The position numbers were made by a program, and so were the translations under genes. A stretch of 64,000 nucleotides of DNA, taken from contig JAYGXS010000004.1 of assembly GCA_036362985.1 (NCBI GenBank), positions 27,353,667 to 27,417,666 of the forward strand, read 5' to 3'. The notes under the pieces were generated by a model. That model saw nothing but the letters and a program-made list of their open reading frames with translations. It did not search any database and was not told where the DNA came from. Positions within the stretch are counted from its first letter, which is position 1; each line of letters starts with the position of its first letter. Source of the DNA: Ligula intestinalis. Taxonomy: Eukaryota > Platyhelminthes > Cestoda > Diphyllobothriidea > Diphyllobothriidae. This document shows positions 22,768-33,815 of this stretch, in pieces.

Positions 22768-25700
22768 GCTCTGCGCCTGGCGTGGCCAACGGTCGTTTAA
22801 CTGCATGCACTCGTCCGCGCTCTCGCCCCCCCCCCCCCACTCCTGGCCCGGCTCCACCAAACCCTCACATCCGAGTATCCAGCCTTCACTTATCAAAGAC
22901 GAAAGTATTTCATCTTGTACTCCGTTCCCATATACATGAACTGATCCGTTGAGAATAGCTCGAAAGTTTACGTATGCTCGCAGAATGCCCTTTGAATTTC
23001 ATTCGAACTTATTAGACACTGACCGGCATGCCCACACGTGAGTTTATGAAATATCCAATATCAAGCGATAATCAGGTTGTCTTTGTCCAGCATATCTCAA
23101 CTAATGTATAAACTGAAGAAACAAAGACAGTTCTCTTGAAACCATGTTAGAATACACTCTCGAACAGTGGACTGCCTGGTAGCAGGTGTAATTTATATTG
23201 CGCGTAATACGGAACAATTTATTTCCTGAAAAGGACTTTTTTCAAGCTTAATTATACTTGAACTGCTTTGTTCAGTTTGTTTTTTTTTTAATGAAAAGAC
23301 TTTCTCTACATTTAAAACTGACGTTGAGCAACGAGCCCTTATTTTTCACTTTTTGTCCCGGAATTTTCTGCTCTTCTAAAAATTCAATGTTTCTAAACAA
23401 CGTAATATTAATTTATAAAACGTAATATGCCTTCCTTTTAAGAATGATCGTTGCTTTAATGTTGAAATACTTTGTGGGGCGCAGCTTGGGCTGAGCTAAT
23501 GTTTGCAAAAGAGATTTTCTTGTTAAATTCATGAGAAATTTCACTTCGAGAAGCCATTTTCTTTTGCGATTGCATCCTCAGTTTTCCGGATGAATCTCCT
23601 CAGAGGTAATTTCTTTCAATGCTTATCAATCAGCATGACTTTTTATGCTTTTCAGGGAGGCCTGAATTGGTACTTACATCAGGATATTTATTGGTATGCT
23701 AATAAACGCTGCTCCTTGTGCTTGTCTTCCTTTTAACACTATCATTTTTCGACTTGGGCATCTCTACAACCCTACCAAATAACCCCTTATAAATCCCTCC
23801 TCTGGTGCCTCTAAGCCTTGACGAGGCAACACATGCTGTTTGGACGGAGACCTATTCGCCGCTGAGGTCAACTTGGCGACCTCTGGCGAACAAGTTTTCG
23901 ATGGCAATTCCCGTCAGTGGCCTGGATAGGCCTATGGCAATCCAGTCATTACAATATATGCCCCTGTCATCTTAAGACGAATGCAACTTTTCAATTGGCA
24001 CATTCTACGCTAGAGGAATAGTTGGAATTAAAGTCGGAAAAGTCAGTCTGTCCTGCACCCTTCGATGCAGAAGAGGAGTAGATGTGGCGGCCACTTTAAG
24101 TCGCATCTGCGTAAAATCCCTTACGCAGTTCGCTGTTGACTGTCTCTCAAGTGGAAGTTTACAGAACAGTTTCTTCCTGTTAGCTGAACATAATTTTATT
24201 TTTGGCCGTCAGCCCTCCTTGCACTTCGAATATACCTTTAAAATATTCTGTCTATGATAGTTAGATTGGTTTTTAAATTTCCTTAGAAATTAACTTCTGT
24301 TTGCGGTATACATCAGTATATTTAAGGTCTATGGGCATAGACCGAAATTTTACGTGTATATCTGGGCTGAAATGCGTCAACCACTGCGTAGTATACACCT
24401 GCTGCTGCCAAAGGGCAGACTGTAGTAGTATATATTGATGTTAATAATAATAAATAAGTAAATTGTATATTTAAGGCCCAAGGGCCCTTTTCTTGTAACT
24501 TACCATACTTTCAAAACCAGTATATCAACCAGAAAGCAAAACGGGGAAAGCGTTGGCGACCCACTGATTAGCCAGACCCCTCGCAGCTGTGTCAATCAGC
24601 GGCGTAATACGTGTCTGGACCTCTTATCTAGTACCTAGGTTGTTAGTATGGTAAGTTACAACATCAACAGAAGAAGAAAACTCGATCGAGTCGTCTTCTT
24701 CTCAATTATTTCCTGGGACACGGATGTTCGCTTGCATTGACAACATTAACAGTTAGTTTTTTGGCAGTCTTTTTCTCTTAATTGGCCATAGGTCTCTGTA
24801 CCAAAGTAAGAAGTAAGTCCTGTTTACTTAGAAGATGTTTCCTATGCACACATAGAGGTGATGCTTGCGGAACATTATACCGCGAAAAATCAAAGGAAAT
24901 CCAGTCGGCGCAAAAGTACATTCTCAAAGACTCATTTTTGCAAACTGAGCAGGCGATCTTTTGTATGCACTTTTCCTGCAGACAGGATACGGCTTTGTTC
25001 GCCCTCAGTGCTCATCTATAATTCTACTTAATATTCTGGGAAAGATATAGAAATTGAATCAGCAGGCGACTGTCCAAAATAAGATGTAAACTTAGCTGGT
25101 TGGGACGACCCGTCTTGCCTATAACGCCCGCTATGACGCAAGTGTATAAACTGAAAGGAAAATCCCAAGCCAAGCACCACTTTGGGATCATTTATCTCTC
25201 CACATTTAACTTGTGAGATATGATGTAGTCCAGCCAGATAATAGGCGATCTAACGTATCCCAACATGTATAAGCGAGTGGAATAGGATAAGGCGTGAAAG
25301 GCCAGATCGTTATGGATAATTTAATTTAGTGTAACAAGCGTAGAATGTAAGTAACATGCAAGTGACTCCCAGACAAGTGCAGTCCAGCCATGAATGGGCC
25401 GGAGTCCAGAGGCTCAGTCCGTCAAGTAAATCACCGGGTCTGAAGCTCTGCAACCGAACAGTATATCATCGACTCCGAGAGTGACTGGGCGTAAACAACT
25501 CCTCCGCAGTTTATGCACTGGGTGTCACCTTGAGAAGTGATTGGCTAGTGAGGCCAGACAAGTCTCGACCTTGAGTGGAGGCGTCCGAGGAAGCATGACT
25601 AAAAATAAGGGGTCGCTACAAACTAATGTAGCGACTGGGAAATGTTAACTCTGAACGTGCAATTATGGAAAACGCTGCTTTAGTCGGCAGTTTAGACTGG

Positions 25701-26442
25701 GTAGTTGCCTTGATAAGAGCAGCGTCGAAGATTACCGATTAGAAACTTTAATAATGTGTTGACATTTGCAAAGAGAAGATAGCCGACAGAAAAAACGAAT
25801 GGAAAATCACGAAGGACCACTCAATGCAACGCCAAAATGTTTGGGTAGAATTGCGAATGGCAGGGGACATTCTACGAAAATCTTTAACATCAAATTAAGT
25901 CTTAATCATCATAAATTTAACCAATAGTTTTGATCACTGTTGCAAAATGGCTGTAGCGCACAGGCAAGAGTTAACATTTTGGAAGTTGGGCCGTTACTAT
26001 CACGCCGGGGTCACCAATAAAGTCGTGAGCAGAATTACTATTCCTGGATTATGGGCACTGATACAATGACGACACACGTATAAGCTACGAAGGGACAGTG
26101 GGAATGGGGATTTTAGACACAATTTATATAAATTTGGTATTAAGAATAGAACTACAAAAAGTTTCATGTCACTATAAGAGTACGATTAGCTTTTTATTGT
26201 CTACCTAACAAATCTACTCACAAAAGTGACGCCTTTCCCGTTTTGTGCACATGACTGACAAATGGACAAAAGATGCCCATTTTCAGATTGCATTTCTAAT
26301 ACTAGGTATAGCATCTCCCACACTGCCATACACAAAATAGATTTATCGAGATGTTGAAAACAGCGAAAACAAACAAACTGATGAAGTGACGATTCTTCGC
26401 AAAATCGAACTTCTCACGGCTTTTGTGGCCCAGTCAAAGCCG
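22768..26442. other. Intergenic DNA with fragments of repeats
   Basis: No gene was recognised. It holds a poly-C tract (22826-22838) and the dispersed repeat at 24683-24750, which includes a near-palindrome around ACTCGATCGAGT. The open frame at 24782-25021 shows no known domain. Confidence 0.4.
24683..24750 (+). repeat. Dispersed repeat, second copy (see 17383-17460)
   Basis: It contains CGATCGAGTCGTCTTCTTCT, then CTCAATTATTTCCTGGGACA and the GTTCGCTTGCATTGACAAC block, matching 17383-17460 in order and orientation. Confidence 0.6.
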
Positions 26443-26721
26443 TCATGCTAGCGTGTAGGAATAGGCCCAAGGCTCTGTACGTTCAGAATACATTTTGTGG
26501 GTTAGCTTGTTAGCTTTCACTTGACTAATAAGCACATACGTATCCTCCATTTTATCCTTAATTAAAGCAAACCAGTGTCTCAAATTTCTGATACATACTC
26601 TGGGTCTGAAAGAACTGGTAGCAAATATTTTATTGTCGACTGTTGCAGGGGATGCAAATTCTTTTATTGAATTGTGCTCTTCAAATCCCATCCTTGGTGC
26701 ATCAATATCCACCTGCTCCAT
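26443..26721 (-). pseudogene. Possible retrotransposon gag-like fragment
   Basis: An open frame contains FRPRVCIRNLRHWFALIKDK and MEDTYVLISQ. The P..WFA.I...F....I pattern is reminiscent of the start of Gypsy-type capsid domains, but the match is short and no zinc knuckle follows. It could also be a chance open frame. Confidence 0.25.
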
Positions 26722-27002
26722 AATCTGAGCGTTTGCGAAGTCCTTTGAGCTAGAAAATGACTAGAAATACTCTTGTTTAACCGTGAATTTAAAAGCGCAC
26801 ATTTTAATTGCGAATGTCGGGTTCTCTGCGGGATCAGTGAACCCAACCAGGTAAATCTCCTTCCTTGCTCGGTAAAAGGAGTACTGGTAAGTCAAATGTT
26901 ACAAAGGTGACTATCCTGCGAACCACAACAAGAGGGGTTCAAGTTCTATGAAGAGGTATAGTCGGGGTTAGTAACTGAGAAGCAAAAGGTGTGATCGGTG
27001 GG

Positions 27003-27056
27003 ACAAGACTTGTATTCGCCTGACGTTCCGAAATCCGTCGCAGATTCCTTATCAGG
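27003..27056 (-). repeat. Hammerhead-core-like short repeat, minus-strand copy
   Basis: On the minus strand CTGATAAGGAATCTGCGACG, then GATTTCGGAACGTC, AGGCGAATAC and TTGTCC. It is the same family as 18146, 36071 and 55240. The core is degenerate: CTGATAAGGA replaces CTGANGA and GGAA replaces GAAA. Confidence 0.55.
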
Positions 27057-28219
27057 GAGGTTAGCAGAAACGGCTTATTTATTATAAACAACACTACTCC
27101 CTGGGATTGAAGCTATCCGATCAAAATGTTGGATGTTCGAAGTATAAAATAACTAGAGGAACTATTTAGATTAAGTTCCTTTCGTCAGCCAGAATTATGA
27201 AATGGGCTCGCAATTCGCACACGTAGATTGAAATATTGTTTAGCGTACAGCCGAATATCAACATATTCCAGTTACGGCAGGATGCCTCCTTTTGAATGAG
27301 CCTCTTTTCGACCGTCGCGAAGTGGCATAACTATGGACAAAATAGCTATGCATTTCTCTCATAGATTTTCAATATATTTTATATAAAATATTCGCAAAAT
27401 ATTTTTCTTCTACTCATCTTATAGCAAATTAAATCTTCTTCACACTTGCTGCATGAGCAATGGGTATAATTTAGTTTTAAAAGTGTCTTATTATGAGATT
27501 TGTTTATGCTGGGAAATATTTATTGCAAATAATTTACTAATGTTGCCTATAACAAGAGCTATATCCGTTACAAAATTATATGAGCACACTGTAACCTCTT
27601 CCTGATGGCTTAGAGAAATGTGTGACCTTCCTCAGATAGAATGTACACAGCATTTAGTCTGGAAGTCTCGAATGCAAATGTAACGGCCAATTGGGTTCAA
27701 AAGTGTTCGGTAACTTAGAAAGTTTTTAAAGCCCAAAGTTGAAATGTAAAAAAGGCGTAAGCTGCTACAGAGAAGAATATTTACCCCCATTTTTTGTCGA
27801 AATATAGTCAAATATATAGGAGCATCGAGACTTAATGAGAAAAATAGTATTATATTCATAGCCATTTTGTGAAGAATATGCTTCTTATAGGCAGGCGGAA
27901 GGAAACTTATTCGAGAGACATCCTGCCGTGAATAAAAAATGTTAAGATTAGATTGCACGATAAGCAATTTTACGAACCTACTTAAACCTGTTGTTTGAAT
28001 CGAAGACAACTTTTGGGATGTTGGTTTATGTTTTATGAAATAGAGAATCGAATGTGGTCTTTTGTTTTTGAATGGAAGAATAGTTTGGACTTGAGATTAT
28101 ACTATAAATAACCGACAATTCCGTATAAATATACGGTAAGGTGCCTCATATGTTCCTTATTCATAATTCGCTAGAAATGGGATGATCCGCACTGTCCCAA
28201 CTTTTAGCGGTCACTCTAA

Positions 28220-28561
28220 TCTAAAGAACAAATAAGGAACGTCATTTATCATAAACCACGCGCTGGTTGCCCTTGTGTTTGTATTGGCCAAACAGGCCGA
28301 CGCCTTGAGACTCGCATCAAGGAACATAAGTCAGCAGTTTGCCTACGGGACCGTTTATCACTCTTATTTGCGCACACTCTTGAGTGTGATCACCACTTCA
28401 CTTGGAATGGCACCGACGTGATCGCAATGGCTAATACGCGACAAGCGAGAGAATTCCTCGAAGCTTGGCGCTCGAGCCCGGCTAGTGTAAACAAACACGT
28501 AGAGCCTCACTCACACCATACCAGTTTTCGTGCATGGTCGACTTATTTGGACCCAGCCTGA
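28220..28561 (+). pseudogene. Penelope-like element GIY-YIG endonuclease domain (C-terminal fragment)
   Basis: The open frame reads KEQIRNVIYHKPRAGCPCVC, then IGQTGRRLETRIKEHK, SLLFAHTLECDHHFTW, VIAMANTRQAREFLEAW, SSPASVNKHVE, and stops at TGA 28559-28561. IGQTGR.L..RI.EHK, H....H.F.W and the R..RE..EAW block with its conserved Glu are typical of GIY-YIG domains in Penelope-like retroelements. The upstream reverse transcriptase is missing (an in-frame stop is at 28217), so this is a 5'-truncated copy. It differs clearly from the fragment at 22474, so two Penelope-like lineages are present. A hammerhead-like motif follows about 240 bases downstream. Confidence 0.85.
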
Positions 28562-28801
28562 AACAACAACAGGCTGTCTGTGCTCGGTCAAGTAGGATTT
28601 CACTGACTCTGAACCAGCCCTCTCTCCCCCGAACACGTGGCCCACAGTCCACACGTTATTACCTCCCTCCCCTCAATTGCACAACTTATCGCCGCGGGAG
28701 TCACGTCACCATAACCCTTCCACCCAATTCCCCTCGTTTGTTGTAACCTCTGCCCCAAAAACCTCTAGTGCGACATTCCCAGCCCTCATTTTTCATTTAA
28801 T

Positions 28802-28840
28802 CTGACGACGAACACGTGATACCTGTTCGAAAATTCACGA
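28802..28840 (+). ncRNA. Hammerhead-ribozyme-like motif downstream of the Penelope-like ORF
   Basis: CTGACGA (28802-28808), then a hairpin GAACA/TGTTC (28810-28814 with 28824-28828), then GAAA (28829-28832), in the order of the hammerhead core. A second hairpin CGAGT/ACTCG follows, where stem III is expected. The base at the predicted cleavage position is G, which is not permitted, while a related tail at 41280-41310 has T. Stem I is not evident. It is probably a decayed copy of the ribozyme known from Penelope-like terminal repeats. Confidence 0.55.
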
Positions 28841-28895
28841 GTACAACTCGATTGTCCAAATATCTTCTTTCTTTTCAGGCTCATATATTTCGATA

Positions 28896-29185
28896 GAAAA
28901 GATCGTCTGGGAAACCGGAACAAACTTTATTGTAAATTTTCGACGCTGGCACACCAGGGAAATGTGAAAAGAACAGTCCACATTTTTAAACTTTTCAAAA
29001 AATTGCTAATGCTGCGCCATCCATTGCCAATAGCATGTTTCAGTAGTTGGCCCTTTTTCAGGCTTTTTTAAGATTGGTGTACACTGAATGCTCGGCATAC
29101 ATTTCCTTCGCGTCCGAAGATGACCTGGTGTGCCAGTGTCGAAAATTTACAATAAAGTTTGTTCCTGTTTCCCAGAGAATCTTTT
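28896..29185. repeat. Inverted repeat with Penelope-tail-like arms
   Basis: The left arm 28896-28958 and right arm 29122-29185 are inverted copies (core ACAAACTTTATTGTAAATTT and its complement) separated by about 165 bases. The right arm holds the hairpin CCTGG..CCAG followed by GTCGAAAATTTAC, as in the foldback at 49013-49614. The CTGANGA box is degraded (CCGAAGA). Confidence 0.8.
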
Positions 29186-29837
29186 GTATCAGATTATATT
29201 TCTTGAGATGCCTATTTTCAAATTCAGGCTCAGATACCTTTAAAATGGCACCTAATAACGCTCGCACAACTGATGGATGACGAAGGGCATATCACCCACG
29301 TATATGCATGTCACCACCTTTAGTAGGGCAGTATGACTCACTTCAGTGGGTGCATTCTACCAAAACTGTTGAAACTGAAGTTGCCGCCAATTGGCTCCTC
29401 TGGGACCTCTGGCCCCAGTCTTATTAAACAGATGTGAGTTTTTCTGAAACAAAGATTTTTGCACTGTCTAGATATTTTCTCCCTATTCAAAGTTTACTGA
29501 TGCCTTTCAAGTAGCATCGTGAAGGCTCTCTCCGAAAGTGATTGTAAAGCCTAATTAAAACAGCTTCCTCTGATCGATAGTCACTGTAGCTCGAAAATCA
29601 GCACAGTAATACCCGGCAATGTGATCAAACCTGCGTTCGGAGGAATAATTCTAATGTCGCTTGTACTTACATTTATAGTTATTTGGGGGTATAGTTATTT
29701 GGTCGGAGTGCTTGTGGATATTTTCTGGAAGGTGCTTGTGCAAAAACATAGCGGAATTTTTACATACGAAAGCTCCAAATCAGGCGATGCTAAAAGACCC
29801 TAAACTACAGCATTTTTAATGTTCCTGATTGAGACCT

Positions 29838-29990
29838 GTGGCTCAGTGGCTAGGGCGTTGCACTTCTGTTAAACAGATCGCGGGTTCATGCCTCGATTGG
29901 TGACTCATCTGTGGTTGAATACAATTGGCTGATGAAGACGAAGAAGCTCAAAATGGCTATTTTAGTCTCCCTTTTTTAGTCGACAATGTA
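29838..29990 (+). mobile_element. tRNA-derived SINE
   Basis: The head resembles a tRNA gene: A-box-like TGTGGCTCAGTGGCTAGGGC and B-box-like GGGTTCATGCCTC. The acceptor stem does not pair well. It is followed by a non-tRNA tail (GCTGATGAAGACGAAGAAGC, then CAAAATGGCTATTTTAG). A degraded relative of the tail occurs at 30115-30170 and a short match near 16217. Transcription would be by RNA polymerase III if intact. Confidence 0.65.
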
Positions 29991-31609
29991 TATCTAGGCT
30001 TTTTATCATGGCACCAGATGAAACCGACTGGTGCCTTTTCTGGGTCTTAAATATACTGCCTTAGCGGACAAATGACTCTAAACTCATCTATCCCAGCCGG
30101 TACCAAATCACTTGCCACGGCTGAAAAGCCAGAAATGACCATTCTAGTTCCCTTTGTGATATTCGGTTATGATCCTTACCTACCAGCATTTAAAGAACAT
30201 CATATTTTTATCCTAACAGCTTATGCTACTTTTGCCAAAAATTAAAAATACCTTTTTGTCGAATCCATGCCCTCCAATTTATAATATATTATTATTCGAA
30301 GTCAAACTGTAGGGGATACCCTGAATTATCACCCTTTTTAGAAGTAGTTCTGCTAAAATGTTAATTGTCTCAGGCTTTGAACAAACTACCTCGGAGGAAC
30401 AATCATCTTGCGACTGACAAAAATGTTTACTGTGGGAATTTGAAGCATTATTAAAATTTTTAATTGCTTCAGCTTTCTTACTATAAATCCCGACAAATTG
30501 TATTTTTTAACTGTGTAAGTGTTCCTTTGTTCGCGTTTGGCTTCTGGTATGCTTACTTTTGCTAGAGGCCTTATTCGTTTGAGATAAGGATAAGCAGTTA
30601 AAAACGAATGGGATGCTTGTTTGCGTTCTGAAATCTGCGTGAGAAGCTGCCAACCAATCACAATCAATTGAACAAGAGGATTTCACGCTGGTGAACAAAA
30701 TAGCTCAAGTGCAGCCTATGACCGTCAGTTCTAAGCTGTTTTTAATGATACACGAGGATCTGAAGGTTACTTTTGAAGCTGAAAGCTTCAGAACGGATGA
30801 ACTAGGAACAAACTTTGAAGTACCCGTTGAAAGACCAACTTATTAGGACACTTACTTTGTATTCAATTTCATTTTCGTTCATAAATCACCAAACAACTAT
30901 GACACCGTTGTGCACAGCCTGATTTACTATGGCGTCAAGACAAGATCACTGTACGTATTCCCTTAGTGCTTAAAGTGTAGGACTGTAGCGTAGTCAATAG
31001 GTTCTCGTAACATCGTTGTGCTTTTGATGCCTGAACGCACGATGTTTTAATCCTGGAAACTTGTGCAAACTAAGCACACACCAATGATTCCCACATCCTC
31101 CTGCAAAAAGGCTTCCTTTTACATCCATAAGCGTGTGTTGGCAGGGGTCGAAACATGAAATATCGACTGAACACAGAAGTCCTCGTGCGAAGCGATACGA
31201 TTTCAAGTTTCAAGTTTAATGTTCACGTTGTATGATATTGTTTAAATTGTGCTGACCGATGCATCTCGGTTGTATTTGCAACACTGATAAAAAAATATGC
31301 CCACAGCGTAGATTCAGTCTCTACTTAAAATAATAGGCCACCCTCTTTATGTGAAACAGTTAGCCAGGGATTAACTTTTAATCCATTTCCTGGAACATTT
31401 ATCACCGGCTGGTAGTTCGGGGATTGAATTATATCGATTGCATGCGAACTCTTAGCTACGGCTCAAAGCAGTAGCCCAGACACCAAGCACACACAAAATG
31501 CTTAACACATACCTGTTTTGGCGGTGAACGTAATCAGCACAACTTATTTGAAAATGACAGCATAATTTGTCGCTTCTGAGGACCGAGACTCAGGTTGGAA
31601 ATAGTCCTT
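29991..31609. other. Intergenic DNA, no gene recognised
   Basis: Apart from the degraded SINE tail at 30115-30170, only short unsupported open frames (for example 30386-30667 minus) are present. Confidence 0.45.
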
Positions 31610-31945
31610 CCTTAATTGTTAGAGAGTTTTAGCAGATATGCTTAATTTTAGTTGAACCAATTGTGAGAAAACTTGCAGCTTTGGCGGAAGTCTAACCCGC
31701 ACAGCAAGGAAGGCCTTTCGCAGCCAACGCTCTACCGATTTAAGCTACAGCGCCAGGTCTTGCACCGTTAATTTAATCACTTTTGGATTGCTTTTAGCCG
31801 CCCAACTTACCGCTCATATGGAATCCACCATTACGGAACAGCAAGCTGACTGCCCAAGCAGGATTTCCCTAGTAATCGTCCAGAATCTAGCAAAAGGACT
31901 ACCAGGCTGACTTAATTGTTAAGGGGTTTTGGCAGATTTGCACTT
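31610..31945 (-). mobile_element. tRNA-derived SINE, minus strand, with partial tandem unit
   Basis: On the minus strand: an upstream module (TGGGCAGTCAGCTTGCTGTT, then GGTAAGTTGGGCGG), a tRNA-like head with A box TAGCTTAAATCGGTAGAGCG and B box GGGTTAGACTTCC, then a tail CAATTGGTTCAACTAAA. The block TTAATTGTTA..GG..TTTTGGCAGAT occurs at both ends, so the copy ends in the start of a second unit. It matches 47825-48150 throughout. Confidence 0.75.
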
Positions 31946-32396
31946 CTAAGACATTCCAACCTACGCAATATCTGAGAGCCTTTTAACTGTCTGCTTCGTG
32001 TACACGAGGGATTAGCACGCCTGCGGGAACATGTAGATTAAGATTCGATTAAGAATGTCACTGAGCTCACATCCACTGACAGTAGCCTCGATATCGCTGA
32101 GCCAGTGCAGAATGACAGAAGTGGGAAGAGTGAACGAGCTAGATGTGTAAACAGCCTATTTAACCGACAGTTCGAGCGCCGGTTTCGAGATATCTACCGC
32201 GTGCTTCATCATTCTGAAGACAGATTTGGTGACTTAGCGTGCATTAGTTCTAACTGATAGTAGACTTGCGCTGCATCAACCGCACTCTCCCTTCTCTCAT
32301 TCACTTTTGCCCAATGTAAAGACAGAAATTGGGCGCAAGTGGCTGGCGTGGTCGAAGCCGCGCCTCTACGTGCCATCATGCCTGGCTCAGATTCCA

Positions 32397-33815
32397 GTTG
32401 CGTTAAAGTCTCGTATAGGCCACATTAAGAAGGAGCCATTGTAGCTTGAGTCGCAGTTCACTAGTCAGCCACCCCACCCAGACAATGCGCCCGCTGCTCA
32501 CGATGATATCACCACGGGCTTCAGCAAGCTGAAGCAACGCGGTGAACCCCGCGGGGTTATACTGCGAGTAGACCTGCGCAGAATCTATCGCACTCACTCA
32601 CCACTTCCACACTGGGACCCGATGTCAAGACAGAATTCGAGAAGACAGGAGATGTGGTGTGCGCAGTGTGCGTGAAGCACATTCCAACACGCGCCACAAC
32701 AACAGCAACTTGCTAGGTAGGTTCCCGCCTGGGAGCGCCATAAAGGCCACATTAAGAGGGAGCCAGTGAGCCTGAAGCTTCGCCCGCAGTAAGCCACGCC
32801 ATACAACAAGACACACTAGGCTGACTACAATGTCCAAGTTATCCCGCCAGTTGGCAACCCTCCAAGCCACCGCTTTTAGTGCACCGTGGTAGCTTCAAGC
32901 GCATCGGATTGTTTTTAGTGAGGAAAGAAATGCACTGAGCGCCGACCTCACTCTCTACCCCAGCGCCAGCAACAGGCCACCGCCTAGCCAATCGGTTACC
33001 ACCCCACCCCACCCCGACGACAGTTCCCCCGCCGATTGCGAAGATAGGCACCACGCGCTCCAACAAGCCACAGCAAACGCTGAAGCAAGCCGTAACAGAC
33101 ACTGAGGCAAGCTAGGCAAGCAACACAAAGGCTACAGCAGGCAGAAGCGGCGCAGCCAACTACCGCAAAAGAAAACAGGAGTTAAGCAGACTTGCGGAGA
33201 ATCTGCCCATTCGCTCGCCACTCCCACCTTCGTTTTTGGTGTAAAAACAAAGCCAATAAGACCAGGGATGAGGGAGGGTGTAGGTGGCTGGCGTGATAAT
33301 CACTCAACACGGGCACACTTGCCACAGCCAACTCGCTAGGTAGACTCCCGCTTGCGCGGGAGCTCCATAAAGGCCACATTAATATGGAGCCATTGCAGCC
33401 TGACTCTCAGGCCTCCTTCTCCTCCCATGCGCACACACAAACACACGCGTACAAAAGGAGCAGCAACGCCGGGAGGCTGAGTTTTCCCGTCAGTTGGCAA
33501 ACCCTCCAAGCCACGGCTTTAAGCGCACCGTTATAGATTCGAGCGCATTCAAATTTATTATAGTGAGGAGAGAAACGCACCGAGGGTCGACCTCATCCTC
33601 TCCCCCACCGGTTAGTGACCGCCTACCTACTCGGGCACCTGACGTGGGGCCACCCCACCCCACCCCACACAACACACACTAGGCTGACCACGCAGTCCAA
33701 GTTTACCGACTGTTGGCAACCTGCCAGGCCACGGCTTTTAGCACACCGTGATAGACTTAAGCGCGTTAGATTGTTTATAGTGAGGCCAGTGTGCTGAACG
33801 TCGACCTCACTATTC
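32397..33815. repeat. Compound tandem/higher-order repeat array
   Basis: Three copies of a roughly 125-bp unit (CAGTTGGCAACCCTCCAAGC ... GCGCACCGTGATAG ... TTATAGTGAGG ... CGACCTCA) lie at about 32830-32955, 33478-33600 and 33690-33815. Three copies of a second unit (AAAGGCCACATTAA..GGAGCCA) lie near 32417, 32750 and 33373. The array is GC-rich with CCACC runs; all open frames in it are repeat-derived. Confidence 0.75.

Noticed and set aside
28534..28746. 70-codon protein after the GIY-YIG domain
   Set aside because: It overlaps the end of the real Penelope-like frame in another frame and shows no motif.
29838..29912. Functional tRNA gene
   Set aside because: A and B boxes are recognisable but the acceptor and anticodon stems do not pair properly and a SINE tail follows.
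32397..33815. CRISPR-like array or protein genes in the repeat region
   Set aside because: Repeat units are long, unevenly spaced and GC-rich in a eukaryotic context; spacers are not regular and open frames follow the repeats.
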